From: a bacterium
GTDB lineage: Bacteria; CSSED10-310; JAJRTK01
Assembly: GCA_024278345.1 (NCBI GenBank)
Contig: JAJRTK010000324.1
Span: forward strand, 1-30,953
DNA: 30,953 bases
Direction of reading: 5' to 3'
Shown: in pieces, positions 8,255-17,019 of the stretch
How the letters are laid out: each line of letters starts with the position of its first letter
How positions within the stretch are numbered: position 1 is the stretch's first letter
Program-made: the position numbers and the translations under genes
Notes under the pieces: model-generated
Told to the model about the DNA's origin: nothing
Database searches by the model: none
Seen by the model: the letters and a program-made list of their open reading frames with translations, nothing else

Positions 8255-8741
8255 CGGTTTCGGATTTCCCATCTGGCGGAAACACCCGTCAGGTTGATTG
8301 CCGCCCGCGAGGTTTTTTTGGATTGGTTTGTCCCCATCAGCGATAGAATTCCCGGTCGTGGGGCTGTGTGCGGGTTTCTTAGGGGGATCTTCGCGAAAGG
8401 GGTTTGCCGAAGCCCATGTTCTAGCCTCGATCTGGGTCAGTCCGTGGATTCTCCGCTGTCGATGGATTCCCCTTCGGGCGATGGGATTTTTTTTCGGGTG
8501 CGTCACGGCGTATGTATAGAAAGAGTTCCGAATTTCGGGGAAGCTGGTCTTTTTTTGTTGATCTTTCCAGGCGGGGCAGGTTCCGCGAGAAACAAGCTGG
8601 CTGTTTCGTCCGGTGGAAATCCTCCCCAGCAAGGGCATAGAGTCGTCTACCCGGTCGTGGCTTTGTGGTGGTATCGAAAATCGAGCCCCGCGGAGTCTTG
8701 CGGCTGCATCCTCAAGCTCAGTCGAAAGAAGTCGTTGAACC

Positions 8742-9914
8742 ATGTTGAAGGTATTCATTCCCAAGGAACGGCGCGAAGACGAGACTCGCGTGGCCGCGAC
8801 GCCAGAGACCGTCAAAAAGATGGTCAAGGATGGTTTTGCGGTGACGCTGGAAGAGGGCGCCGGAGTTCGAGCGCATTTTTCCGACGAGGCCTTTGCCGAG
8901 GTCGGTGCGATGATCGTCAAGGGCGACTCCGAGGCCTGGAACCAGGCAGACGTCGTCTTGAAGGTCAATCCACCCATCGAGAACGATCTGCTTGGAGGGC
9001 ATGAGGCGGATGCCTTGAAGGCGGGCTCCCTTTTTATTGGCTTCGTGGCTCCATTCCAATCCCCCGAGAGCCTCAAGAGGCTTCGAGACCGCAAGATCAG
9101 TACCGTCTCAATGGAGCTGATTCCCAGGATCACCAGAGCGCAGAATATGGATGCGCTTTCGTCCCAAGCATCGATTGCGGGTTACAAATCGGTCTTGATT
9201 GTGGCCGAAAGGCTTGACAAATACTTCCCCATGCTGATGACCGCTGCCGGAACGATCCAAGCCACGAAGCTGGTGATCATGGGAGCAGGCGTTGCCGGAT
9301 TGCAGGCCGTTGCAACCGCTCGCCGCCTGGGGGCTATCGTGGAGGTTTCGGACATCCGGCCTGCCGTCAAGGAAGAGGTCGAGTCTCTGGGAGGCCGATT
9401 CATCGATCTCCCGGAGCTTGAGAGCGGCGAAGGCGAGGGGGGGTACGCCAGGCAGGTGACCCCCGAGTTCCTTCGCAAACAACAGGCTATCGTCCGGGAA
9501 CACGTCATTCATGCCGATGCGGTCATCACCACTGCCCTCGTGCCAGGAAAACGGGCCCCACGTTTGGTCACCGCGGAAATGGTCCAGGCCATGAGGCCAG
9601 GCGCGGTGATTCTTGACATGGCAGTTGCCCAGGGTGGCAACTGTGAACTGAGCCGGGAAGGGAAGGATATTGTTGCCCACGGTGTCACCATCGTGGGGAA
9701 TCCAAATATACCAGCGACGATGCCCAGAGACGCCAGCCTGGTTTATTCTCGGAACCTTTACAACTTTATGAAGCAGTTCGTTTCGCCTGAAGCACTGTCG
9801 TTGGACCTCGAGGACGACATTGTCTCTGGTGCGTTACTCATCCACCAGGGGCAGGTAAGAAACGAGCGCGTGGCCGCCTTCTTGGATTCCTCCCCTGAGG
9901 AAGTCAAATCTTGA
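8742..9914 (+). CDS. pntAA: NAD(P) transhydrogenase subunit alpha part 1 (NAD(H)-binding domain I)
   Basis: This 390-residue soluble subunit of the proton-translocating transhydrogenase binds NAD(H) and exchanges hydride with the NADP(H) domain of PntB. Visible features are the N-terminal IPKERREDETRVAATPE block, the mobile RQD-type loop RAQNMDALSSQASIAGYK (132-149, Q134), the Rossmann motif GAGVAGLQA (181-189) with D204 as the ribose-binding acid, and the C-terminal NPNIPATMPRDASLVYSRN segment. Length fits the split form of the enzyme, in which alpha is divided into a soluble and a membrane polypeptide. A weak AAAGAAG precedes the ATG. It is first in a three-gene operon; pntAB starts 39 bases after its stop. 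The enzyme supplies NADPH at the expense of the proton gradient. Confidence 0.96.
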   Translation: MLKVFIPKERREDETRVAATPETVKKMVKDGFAVTLEEGAGVRAHFSDEAFAEVGAMIVKGDSEAWNQADVVLKVNPPIENDLLGGHEADALKAGSLFIGFVAPFQSPESLKRLRDRKISTVSMELIPRITRAQNMDALSSQASIAGYKSVLIVAERLDKYFPMLMTAAGTIQATKLVIMGAGVAGLQAVATARRLGAIVEVSDIRPAVKEEVESLGGRFIDLPELESGEGEGGYARQVTPEFLRKQQAIVREHVIHADAVITTALVPGKRAPRLVTAEMVQAMRPGAVILDMAVAQGGNCELSREGKDIVAHGVTIVGNPNIPATMPRDASLVYSRNLYNFMKQFVSPEALSLDLEDDIVSGALLIHQGQVRNERVAAFLDSSPEEVKS

Positions 9915-9953
9915 CGGGTCTTCGACCCTCCATACACCGTAGGAGATAGAATC

Positions 9954-10259
9954 ATGGAAGGGCAGATGATGGGCCCGTTTCTGGTGGGATTGTACGTATT
10001 CGTTTTGGCGATCTTCGTCGGATTCGAGGTGATCACAAAGGTTCCTCCGACATTGCATACGCCGCTGATGAGCGGCGCCAATGCGATTAGCGGGATTACC
10101 GTGATCGGTGCCTTTACGGCAGCAACCTCGGGAGACGCTTCGATGGCCAGCGTGCTGGGTGGCCTCGCCGTCGGCTTTGCGACGATCAACGTCGTTGGCG
10201 GATTCCTCGTCACAGACCGCATGCTCCGCATGTTCGGGAAAAAGAGGAAGGCTTCATGA
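9954..10259 (+). CDS. pntAB: NAD(P) transhydrogenase subunit alpha part 2 (small membrane subunit)
   Basis: The 101-residue protein has three hydrophobic segments (about 8-29, 42-60 and 66-88). The block PPTLHTPLMSGANAISGI is diagnostic of the membrane part of the alpha subunit. With the membrane half of PntB it forms the proton channel (dII). GGAG eight bases before the ATG supports the start. Its stop overlaps the pntB start in an ATGA arrangement, indicating translational coupling. Separate pntAA/pntAB genes are common outside the enterobacteria. Confidence 0.95.
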   Translation: MEGQMMGPFLVGLYVFVLAIFVGFEVITKVPPTLHTPLMSGANAISGITVIGAFTAATSGDASMASVLGGLAVGFATINVVGGFLVTDRMLRMFGKKRKAS

Positions 10260-11686
10260 ATACCATTGTCAATATCGTCCTGCTCCTCTCGGCGGTGCTC
10301 TTTATTTTCGGGCTCAAGCAACTTTCCAAGGTCAAAACAGCCCGCCGGGGAAACACAATTGCAGCAGTGGCCATGTTGTTGGCCATGGTTGGCACGCTTC
10401 TGGAACTGCAGCTCAAGATTCCCGGGATGAACTATACCTGGATTGTTGGAGGCTTGGTGATCGGGGCTGTAATTGGAGCGGTTTTCGCCATCCGTGTTGC
10501 CATGACTTCGATGCCGGAGATGGTGGCGCTCTTCAACGGATTTGGCGGTCTGGCCTCGGCGATCGTGGCGCTGTCCATCTTTTGGAAAAGGGTCGTTGAA
10601 CCGGAAACAGCAGGGACTGTGGCCGCGGTTTTGGGCACCCCTCCGGCAGTGACGTTGGGATTGTCAATACTTGTGGGCGGTATCACCTTCACCGGTAGCA
10701 TCGTTGCCCTCCTCAAGCTCCAAGGCACTTTGAAAAAGGGCGCTCCCATCCTGCTTCCCGGGCGGCATCTGCTCAACATCTTGCTGGGCATCAGTGCCAT
10801 TGGCGTCGGAGGCTGGTTTGGCTTCGGCGCTACCGAGCTGAGTGTCTCCATCACGTCGATCATCGGGTTGACGGCGATTTCGCTTGTTTTGGGTGTGCTT
10901 CTTGTGATTCCCATCGGCGGAGCGGACATGCCGGTGGTGGTTTCACTTCTCAACTCCTATTCTGGTATCGCCGCCTCCATGGCGGGTTTTGTCATCAACG
11001 ACCCCTTGTTGATCATCGCCGGAGCGCTGGTCGGAGCTGCCGGTCTGATCTTGACCCAGATCATGTGCGTGGCGATGAATCGCTCGCTGGCTAACGTCTT
11101 GGTGGGTGGTTTCGGTGTTCAGGAAAGTGGTCCCCAGGGGAGTAGCGAATACTCCGGCGTCACCTCGTGCGGGCCCGAGGAAGCGGCCATGCTCTTGGAG
11201 TCGGCTCAGTCGGTGATCTTCGTTCCCGGTTACGGCCTGGCCGTAGCTCAGGCGCAGCATACCGTTCGTGAGTTGGCGAGCTTGCTCGAGGCGAATGGAG
11301 CAAAGGTGACCTACGCGATTCACCCCGTGGCCGGTCGGATGCCGGGGCACATGAACGTCTTGTTGGCCGAGGCTGACGTTCCTTACGAGCAGCTCGTGGA
11401 GATGGATGTCATCAATCCGGAGTTCAAGAATACGGATGTCTCCATCGTCGTGGGTGCCAATGACGTCGTCAATCCCGTCGCTCACAAAGATCCCGCCAGC
11501 CCCATATATGGGATGCCGATCTTGAACGTCCACCACAGTCGGAGCGTCTTCATCATCAAACGCAGTTTGAGTCCTGGTTATGCGGGAATCAAAAACGAGC
11601 TCTTTGAATACGATAACGCCATGATGGTTTTTGGGGACGCCAAGAAGGTTCTCCAGGGGATGATCAATGAATTCAAAGAACTGTAG
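10256..11686 (+). CDS. pntB: NAD(P) transhydrogenase subunit beta
   Basis: The 476-residue beta subunit completes the transhydrogenase. Residues 1 to about 275 are a multi-span membrane domain (dII, proton path). After a linker, the C-terminal NADP(H)-binding domain (dIII) shows VIFVPGYGLAVAQAQH, the IHPVAGRMPGHMNVLLAEA block, SIVVGANDVVNPVA and the terminal IIKRSLSPGYAGIKNELF motif that folds over NADP. Its ATG overlaps the pntAB stop. All hallmark residues of the dIII site appear intact, so a functional enzyme is expected. A strong terminator follows 11 bases after the stop. Confidence 0.97.
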   Translation: MNTIVNIVLLLSAVLFIFGLKQLSKVKTARRGNTIAAVAMLLAMVGTLLELQLKIPGMNYTWIVGGLVIGAVIGAVFAIRVAMTSMPEMVALFNGFGGLASAIVALSIFWKRVVEPETAGTVAAVLGTPPAVTLGLSILVGGITFTGSIVALLKLQGTLKKGAPILLPGRHLLNILLGISAIGVGGWFGFGATELSVSITSIIGLTAISLVLGVLLVIPIGGADMPVVVSLLNSYSGIAASMAGFVINDPLLIIAGALVGAAGLILTQIMCVAMNRSLANVLVGGFGVQESGPQGSSEYSGVTSCGPEEAAMLLESAQSVIFVPGYGLAVAQAQHTVRELASLLEANGAKVTYAIHPVAGRMPGHMNVLLAEADVPYEQLVEMDVINPEFKNTDVSIVVGANDVVNPVAHKDPASPIYGMPILNVHHSRSVFIIKRSLSPGYAGIKNELFEYDNAMMVFGDAKKVLQGMINEFKEL

Positions 11687-11697
11687 AGGTTTCTAAG

Positions 11698-11737
11698 AAC
11701 TAGCGGCGGTAAGGAAACTTACCGCCGCTAGTTTTTT
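11698..11737 (+). terminator. Rho-independent terminator of the pnt operon
   Basis: A perfect 16-bp stem (11698-11713 with 11718-11733) closes a GAAA tetraloop and runs into TTTTTT (11732-11737). It starts 11 bases after the pntB stop. This is the clearest terminator in the window. Confidence 0.96.
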
Positions 11738-11787
11738 GTTTTGGCTTGCCGTGGCGGATCCGGTTGATGAAGTCGGGAGAAGAGAAC

Positions 11788-12327
11788 ATGGGAAGGCAGG
11801 TGATTCTCCTCGACCGAGACGGAGTCCTGAACCGGGGTAGCAACGAATATGTCCTTCGGCCGGAGCAACTCGTCCTCATCGAGGGCGCCGCCGCCGCCGT
11901 GGGGTGCCTTGTACGGGCTGGCTACACGATTCTCGTTGTCACCAACCAATCTTGTCTGGGCAAAGGGCTCCTGTCATTTCAAGAGCTTGAACGAATTCAC
12001 CATCGGCTCCAAGCATCTCTCGGGGAGGAGGGGGGAGGCATCCACCAGATCTATGTCTGTCCTCATCGAGCAGAGGCCCAGTGTTCTTGTAGAAAACCAC
12101 GGCCCGGGCTCCTGCATCGGGCGTCGAGAGAATGGTTTTTTTCGTTGTCGGATTGCTGGTTCGTGGGAGACAATTGGACGGATGTCGAGGCCGCGGTTGC
12201 CGCAGGGTGTCGCCCAATTCTCGTTCGTTCCGGTGTTCAAGGAAAGAGAGCAAAGCCCGATCCCAGTGTACCAGATTTCTCCGATCTAGCTGATTTCGTG
12301 AAGAACCTCCTCGGCGGTCACCCGTGA
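11788..12327 (+). CDS. gmhB: D-glycero-D-manno-heptose 1,7-bisphosphate 7-phosphatase (HAD family)
   Basis: This 179-residue HAD-superfamily phosphatase removes the C7 phosphate of heptose bisphosphate on the route to ADP-heptose for lipopolysaccharide core. HAD motif I is LLDRDGVLN (D9 nucleophile, D11 acid/base), motif II VVTNQS (T52/N53), motif III K103 in RKPRPG, and motif IV VGDNWTD (D128). The family's zinc-binding Cys/His set is complete: C91, H93, C99, C101 in CPHRAEAQCSC. The ATG at 11788 is preferred because GGGAG lies eight bases upstream; earlier in-frame TTG (11746) and ATG (11767) codons overlap or crowd the pnt terminator. A related histidinol-phosphate phosphatase role is possible. 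No other LPS genes are nearby, so it stands alone. Confidence 0.88.
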   Translation: MGRQVILLDRDGVLNRGSNEYVLRPEQLVLIEGAAAAVGCLVRAGYTILVVTNQSCLGKGLLSFQELERIHHRLQASLGEEGGGIHQIYVCPHRAEAQCSCRKPRPGLLHRASREWFFSLSDCWFVGDNWTDVEAAVAAGCRPILVRSGVQGKRAKPDPSVPDFSDLADFVKNLLGGHP

Positions 12328-12351
12328 CAAGGTCTTCAACCAGGCGCCTGG

Positions 12352-12392
12352 AAAGAAAAATGGCTCGGCGCCCTCCAAGGGTCGCCGAGCCA
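12352..12392 (-). terminator. Terminator of the minus-strand hydrolase gene
   Basis: A stem of TGGCTCGGCG paired with CGCCGAGCCA, extended by CCCT/AGGG with a one-base bulge, occupies 12361-12392. In the minus direction it is followed by TTTTTCTTT (12360-12352), so it fits termination of the hydrolase transcript. In the plus direction there is no T-run, so any effect on gmhB would be weaker. Confidence 0.85.
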
Positions 12393-12407
12393 CTTGTCTA
12401 ACGCTAT

Positions 12408-13649
12408 TCAGTTGGAGATTCGGGCAGTATTGGAGGCTCCACTATGGAGATCAAGGAAATCGACGACGACGGGCCAAACTTCCTCGGCGGCACCCTCTCC
12501 TAGAATGATATCTCCGTGGCCGTAGTTTTCGGCTAAGAAGTAGCTCTTGTCCGAGCTGCCGAACTTCTTGAACCCCTCTTCGTAGATGACGTCATCGTTG
12601 GCTAACTTGTCTTTGTCCCCAGCGATGACGAGCATCGGGGCTGTGATCTGGTCGTAGTGGTCGGAGTAAACATAGGAGGGCCATGCCGGATCGTCGGTGA
12701 TGTACTCCCGCACACTGTTCGTACGCATCCAGTCAATAAACTGCAAGAGAATTGTGGAGCTTGTGTCATCAATGGCCGTATCCAGCGCCATGGCGATGAT
12801 TTCTGGCGTCATGTGAGCGGGGTTAAAAATCTGGGAGACCAAAAAACTGTCCGAGATGTTTGACACGATCCACATCAAAAAATCTGCCAGCCCATCACCC
12901 AGGTAGGGAGTGTTGCGAAGGTCGTCCGTGAGCCAATCGACGATAGAACCTTGAGGCAAATACTCGATGTTGCGGAGCATTTCTTCGAGAACTGAATTAT
13001 TACCCAGTGACGTCAGCAGCAGGTTGTAATCGTAGTAATCGTAGAAGAGGGCGTTGAGGGGACTCACCATGTGCTTCCAGCGCACCCGCGCCGGAGAAGC
13101 CACCGTAAAGAGGCCCCGGATGATCTCTTCGTTTCTCACCCGAGCGAGTTCCGTGCTCGCGTAAACTCTGGCGCGGCCTTGGGAATCCTGCACGAAACTG
13201 GTTCCCTGGAGCCACATGTAAAGAGCCATGCCGCCCATGCTGTGAGCGCCGATCAGTGGCCTTTGCCCCGTAGTGTCGAGAACGTGCAGGATGGCGGCTT
13301 CCACGTCCAGAAGAGCGAATTGGTCCACCGTCCGCACCCAGGTTCCGCCGTCGCCGCTCATGTAGCCTTCTTTGCCATGACCGCGGAGGTTGACCACCCA
13401 GACATCATATCCAGCGTTCGCGATATGTTCTGCCAGGGAGAGGCCAGGCATCTGTAAATCGATGGAGAAGATGTTCGCCATGATTCCGTGGAACATGACG
13501 ACGGGCTGAGCGCCGTCTAGAACATAGTGCTTCGCACTGAGGCGAATCCCGTCTTCGGTGAAGATCGCCTCTTCCCGAACTTCCGTGTAGGCGTTGGCAA
13601 TGGGGGAAACCCCAAGGAGGACCACTGCAATCCCCAACCAGCGTTTCAT
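12408..13649 (-). CDS. Secreted alpha/beta hydrolase, acid-lipase-like
   Basis: The 413-residue protein starts with a signal peptide (MKRWLGIAVVLLGVSPIANA, cut before Y21). The alpha/beta-hydrolase core has the oxyanion block VVMFHGIMAN, VVNLRGHG, the nucleophile elbow GAHSMGG with S137, an acid in VIAGDKDKL (D345 or D347) and the catalytic His in YGHGD (H378). The C-terminal YGHxDxxxGxxAxExVxP layout resembles lysosomal/gastric acid lipases and bacterial relatives, so it probably acts on esters outside the cytoplasm. Between about 165 and 330 lies a large helical lid-like region. GAGGAG eight bases upstream of the ATG supports the start. It converges with gmhB across a terminator. The substrate is not determinable. 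Confidence 0.85.
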   Translation of the reverse strand: MKRWLGIAVVLLGVSPIANAYTEVREEAIFTEDGIRLSAKHYVLDGAQPVVMFHGIMANIFSIDLQMPGLSLAEHIANAGYDVWVVNLRGHGKEGYMSGDGGTWVRTVDQFALLDVEAAILHVLDTTGQRPLIGAHSMGGMALYMWLQGTSFVQDSQGRARVYASTELARVRNEEIIRGLFTVASPARVRWKHMVSPLNALFYDYYDYNLLLTSLGNNSVLEEMLRNIEYLPQGSIVDWLTDDLRNTPYLGDGLADFLMWIVSNISDSFLVSQIFNPAHMTPEIIAMALDTAIDDTSSTILLQFIDWMRTNSVREYITDDPAWPSYVYSDHYDQITAPMLVIAGDKDKLANDDVIYEEGFKKFGSSDKSYFLAENYGHGDIILGEGAAEEVWPVVVDFLDLHSGASNTARISN

Positions 13650-14171
13650 GATCTCACTCCTCTATCAAAACTCCTGGGAGTCGGCTGGTCTGACGACCCA
13701 ACCCCGTGCCTCCAGAACCACGAGGGTTCGATTTCCTGCATGATCCAGAGGCAAAACCCATCTGTCCTCGAATCCTTGCAAGAATTATTCCGTTGAGCCA
13801 TAATCGTGGCAATAGGCAGGCATCTTTCGTGGGAAGGTCCATGAACTCTTGGCTGAAAGGGCGCTGAACCCAGCTTCTCAGGGTCGGTCGGTCCCTGTTT
13901 GTTGGCGAGCTGTGACCTTGGATTCGTGACTCGGTTTTCACGTTCGTGCCGACTGAATCACAATTCATTTGTCGGGAGAATCTGTGGATCTGGGGATTGA
14001 TCCGGTGGAACTTCCATCCCAAGATCACCATTGAAACGGACAGTCAGGTCTGAGAGTCCACCAGTGAAATTGCGAAACTTGGGAAAGTATGGCTAATTCC
14101 ATGAAACGAATTGGCGGCACTACAGGGTGGCTACGAACCAAAGGCGACCAGGACTTGGGACGAGTGGGTGG
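13650..14171. other. Intergenic region between divergent secreted-protein genes
   Basis: No gene is convincing here. The short frames lack signals and read as random. The region should contain promoters for the hydrolase (minus) and the glycosidase-like gene (plus). One candidate plus-strand promoter lies at 13776-13804. An ATG at 14101 opens a short frame that ends by overlapping the preferred glycosidase-like start; it has no recognisable product. Confidence 0.5.
13776..13804 (+). promoter_or_regulatory. Possible promoter for the glycosidase-like gene
   Basis: TTGCAA (4 of 6 to the -35 consensus) and CATAAT (5 of 6 to the -10) are separated by exactly 17 bases. It points toward the plus-strand gene but is about 370 bases from its start, so the assignment is weak. 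Confidence 0.25.
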
Positions 14172-15776
14172 ATGATGAGGCTTATTGGCGGACTGCTGGC
14201 TCTGGGCGGCTTTATCGTTTCCGTTTTGTTGACGGCAAATGGTTGTGGGAAGGCCACGCCAGCCGTCTATGAAGGCAAAGTGGGGACCTTCTTTTTCTTC
14301 TGGCATGATTGCCAGAGGAACGAGAGTCCAACACTAGACTATCCCTTCACCTATGGTCCGAAAGAAGGCTGTTCTCAGAAGCAGTTCATTTACCACCCCC
14401 AGGGGATGAATCGCGGCCGCCCCCAGTACAGCGCCAGAAATCGGCTCTGGTACATCGACGAAATCCAGCAGATGAAGCTTGCTGGTGTGGATTACATTTT
14501 CCCTGTTTACTGGGGCGATCACCCGATCTTCTCTTTTTTCAACACGGAAAACTTGAAGGAACTCGTGGCGGCCATCGACTGGATTGGATCGGATCTCAAG
14601 ATCGGGCTCTTCGATGACACGACCTCCCAGGTGTCTCAATGGAACTACGACAATGGCCGAGATTATGCCCCCTATCCGGCCATGAATATTGCCGACACGA
14701 CCTTGTGGACCTACTTTTACGAAGACAAGGTTCAGCCTTACTTCCAGACCATTCCCCGTCGCCTTTGGGCAACGCATAACGGCGAGCCCGTGGAAAAGGG
14801 CGGCCGCCCCATCGTCATCACCTGGATTGCCGAATCCAATGACCTGAATCCGGATGGGCCCTCTTTCTTCTCCTACCACGGGGCGGCCGCATCCCTTTGG
14901 GACCATATAAAAAAGCGTTTTGTCGAAGATTTCGGGGTCGAACCCTTTCTTATCCTCGAAACGACCTGGTACGAAAGAGCCGGTGATTTGGGGCCTGTTG
15001 GCGACGCCCAGTATGCCTGGGGAGCCGCGGCGTTTCATTCGATCTGGTACGACCGAAATGGCTATGTCGTCAGTTCCGTAGGTCCCGGCTACGACGATCA
15101 CCTTGTGCGTGCGGCGACACCGCGTAGGCGGCCTAGGAACTTGGTGCATGACGAAAAAGGAGTGGAGAGCTCCGGGAATTCTACCGCCTTCTTTCGGAAC
15201 GAATACCTCATGAATGTGCCGATTCCCCAATGGCCTCATCATGGAGTTCGGCCCGATTCAAATCTAGTTCTCATCGAAACCTGGAACGAGCTCTTCGAAG
15301 GGACAGCCATAGAGAAAATGCTCGACTGGCCCGACCTCGTCAATCGCTCCGAGACTCTCGCGCCCGAGACCTACATCCAGACTTTGCGGGAACTCAAACG
15401 GACGATTCCGGGATATCGCGACTATGATCACACGATTGTTTCCACGCGTTCCAACGGCGAGGGGAGCTGGACTTTAACCATCCGGAACGACGGGGACGTG
15501 ACTTGGAGCCCATCCGTTGTTCGCCTTGGCTACCAGATTCGCCGGTCCGACTCCACACTCCTAGCGGAGGGAACCCTCGCCGAACTCCCTCACGATGTGG
15601 CATTCGGAGAGTCCGTCGCTCTCACTTTTGCCCAGCCCCCACAATGGACGGATGCCGCGTCCTTTCCCGAATCAGGGGTTCTCGTCCAAATGAAAGTCGG
15701 GGACAAGTGGTTCTCCGAGCTTGGGGATAGCTATCTCATTCGAGCTGTCCACGACCCGTTTCCCGGGTTTTTCTAA
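14172..15776 (+). CDS. Secreted glycoside-hydrolase-like protein (DUF5010/GH99-like) with C-terminal beta domain
   Basis: A 534-residue exported protein starting MMRLIGGLLALGGFIVSVLL. The following TANGCGK resembles a lipobox, but position -3 is Ala rather than Leu, so lipidation is uncertain. The body has the feel of a TIM-barrel glycosidase: GTFFFFWHDC at the first strand, AGVDYIFPVYWGDH, and LIETWNELFEGTAIE near the end (E369, W371, N372, E373), the WNE-type segment typical of GH71/GH99/DUF5010-like enzymes. From about residue 415 a beta-sandwich follows, with LTIRNDGDVTWSPSVVRLGYQ, the pattern of Ig-like domains appended to secreted carbohydrate-active proteins. The start is chosen because the signal sequence begins there; an in-frame GTG at 14127 would add 15 residues. 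The family placement is tentative and the substrate unknown. Confidence 0.65.
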   Translation: MMRLIGGLLALGGFIVSVLLTANGCGKATPAVYEGKVGTFFFFWHDCQRNESPTLDYPFTYGPKEGCSQKQFIYHPQGMNRGRPQYSARNRLWYIDEIQQMKLAGVDYIFPVYWGDHPIFSFFNTENLKELVAAIDWIGSDLKIGLFDDTTSQVSQWNYDNGRDYAPYPAMNIADTTLWTYFYEDKVQPYFQTIPRRLWATHNGEPVEKGGRPIVITWIAESNDLNPDGPSFFSYHGAAASLWDHIKKRFVEDFGVEPFLILETTWYERAGDLGPVGDAQYAWGAAAFHSIWYDRNGYVVSSVGPGYDDHLVRAATPRRRPRNLVHDEKGVESSGNSTAFFRNEYLMNVPIPQWPHHGVRPDSNLVLIETWNELFEGTAIEKMLDWPDLVNRSETLAPETYIQTLRELKRTIPGYRDYDHTIVSTRSNGEGSWTLTIRNDGDVTWSPSVVRLGYQIRRSDSTLLAEGTLAELPHDVAFGESVALTFAQPPQWTDAASFPESGVLVQMKVGDKWFSELGDSYLIRAVHDPFPGFF

Positions 15777-15935
15777 GCTCTTCGTCTTGGGCTTGGAGTT
15801 ACACTTGTCGAAATATGCGAAAGGGGGTAAAACTGGGGATCAATTTTAGAATCAAGTGTGTTTGTTTATCCTGAGGATTCCGCGACCGAGTCACCTTGGC
15901 TTGAATCCCAATGTTCTATTTGAAGGAAGGTTGTA

Positions 15936-16427
15936 ATGGCGACGATTACACTCAAAGGTAACAAGTGCGAGACCCGTGGCGATCTGCCGGCAATTGGAAG
16001 TGTTGCACCCCAGTTCAGGCTTGTGGGCAAAGATCTGTCTGAGGTTGGTTTGGAGGATTTCCCTGGAAAGCGTGTATTAAACGTTTTTCCCAGTATCGAT
16101 ACGCCGGTTTGCGCGACCTCCTTGCGGACCTTCAACGGCAAAGCCGGGTCCATGGATGGTGTGACTGTCCTCAACATTTCCGCTGATCTTCCGTTCGCGT
16201 TCGGCCGATTTTGCGGGGCGGAAGGCTTGGAGGGGGTACATGCGCTTTCGACGTTTCGCTCGTCTTTTTCCGACGACTACGGGTTAACGATTGTTGACGG
16301 GCCGTTGGCAGGGCTTTGTTCTCGGGTCGTAATCGTTGTGGACGCAGAAGGAAAAGTCCTGTACACGGAGCAGGTTCCAGAGATCACCCAAGAGCCGGAT
16401 TACGAAGCCGCCCTCGCGGTTTTGTAG
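15936..16427 (+). CDS. tpx: Thiol peroxidase (atypical 2-Cys peroxiredoxin)
   Basis: This 163-residue Tpx reduces hydrogen peroxide and lipid hydroperoxides using thioredoxin. The peroxidatic cysteine is C59 in PSIDTPVCATS, and the resolving cysteine is C93 in FGRFCGAEG. Both sit where the family places them, and the length is typical of Tpx. The N-terminal VTLKGN-type start (ATITLKGNKCETRGDLP) is also family-typical. AAGGAAGG five bases before the ATG supports the start. It is probably a single-gene transcript, ending at the bidirectional terminator 39 bases downstream. Local NADPH supply through the pnt enzyme could feed thioredoxin, but nothing in the sequence links the two operons. Confidence 0.97.
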   Translation: MATITLKGNKCETRGDLPAIGSVAPQFRLVGKDLSEVGLEDFPGKRVLNVFPSIDTPVCATSLRTFNGKAGSMDGVTVLNISADLPFAFGRFCGAEGLEGVHALSTFRSSFSDDYGLTIVDGPLAGLCSRVVIVVDAEGKVLYTEQVPEITQEPDYEAALAVL

Positions 16428-16465
16428 AGCGGGCAGCGTAAGGAAGTGGGATTTTCTCGAAAGGC

Positions 16466-16502
16466 AAAAAGGGCAACCCTGGGTGGAGGGCCGCCCTTTT
16501 TT
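16466..16502. terminator. Bidirectional terminator between tpx and the DUF302 gene
   Basis: AAAAAGGGC (16466-16474) pairs with GCCCTTTTT (16493-16501) around an 18-base loop. T-runs lie on both sides, depending on strand, so it can end both the tpx transcript and the convergent DUF302 transcript. Confidence 0.85.
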
Positions 16503-16523
16503 GTGTGCGGAGGGGCTTGCCCT

Positions 16524-16928
16524 TCAGCCCGCTAGTGCTTCCGCCACTCGTTTCAACCGGGTCGTGGCTTCCGTGGCGACTGCGATAATTTCTTTGTTGT
16601 TGCCCAGTTCGGCCACGAGCATCATCTTATCGGGATCGATGATCCGGATCAGACTCCCTTCCTCGGTGGCTTCAACCGTGACGTTGCAGGGGAGAAGGAG
16701 CCCCATTTCAGCGTTGGCTGAAAGGGCCCGGTGCGCAAGAGTCGGGTTGCAGGCTCCAAGAATTGCGTAGTACCGGAAATCGACTCCGATCTTCTCTTTC
16801 AGAGCTTTGTGGACATCGATTCGGGTCAAAATTCCGAACCCTTCTTTTTTGAGGGCTTCGGTGACCCGTTCGACGGCTTCCGCGGGTGACGATTTCAATT
16901 GAACTTCGAACCCCATGGATTGACTCAT
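16524..16928 (-). CDS. DUF302 domain-containing protein
   Basis: The 134-residue protein spans one DUF302 domain with no signal peptide or membrane segment. It shows the usual FGILTRIDVHKALKEKIGV block, followed by YAILGACNPTLAHRAL and GLLLPCNVTV, in which the two cysteines flank the conserved ANAEMG segment. GGAGG eight bases upstream of the ATG fixes the start. DUF302 proteins often occur near redox and peroxide-related genes, and this one converges with tpx, but the biochemical role of the family is not settled. It lies 148 bases downstream of the secreted protein gene on the same strand and could be co-transcribed with it. Confidence 0.9.
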   Translation of the reverse strand: MSQSMGFEVQLKSSPAEAVERVTEALKKEGFGILTRIDVHKALKEKIGVDFRYYAILGACNPTLAHRALSANAEMGLLLPCNVTVEATEEGSLIRIIDPDKMMLVAELGNNKEIIAVATEATTRLKRVAEALAG

Positions 16929-17019
16929 GGCAAACCTCCGTTAGCGAGTGGGTAAAACTCGGTTGTTACGACCTAGCATGGAAGAAGTCAAACATCCACG
17001 AGCGAAAGCGCGGGTTCTC

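Larger units (their letters stand above)
7918..8741. other. 824-bp stretch without a convincing gene, upstream of pntAA
   Basis: No frame here resembles a known protein. Long frames on both strands are shadows of the kinase or pntAA genes or random reading. One frame of 79 codons (7984-8223, plus) looks mildly protein-like near its C-terminus but has no homology that I recognise. The region holds an inverted repeat just after the kinase stop (7925-7968), a near-consensus promoter (8226-8254), and then about 480 bases of untranslated leader with T-runs near 8312, 8490 and 8555. A regulatory leader or a small RNA is possible. Confidence 0.5.

Noticed and set aside
8168-9133. Minus-strand frame of 321 codons, and plus-strand frame 8192-9004
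   Set aside because: Both overlap the N-terminal part of pntAA in wrong frames and read as low-complexity Ser/Arg-rich sequence with no domain.
13720-13745. ggttcgatttcc resembling a tRNA T-loop
   Set aside because: The flanking bases do not pair into a T-stem, and no acceptor, D-arm or anticodon arm can be built upstream.
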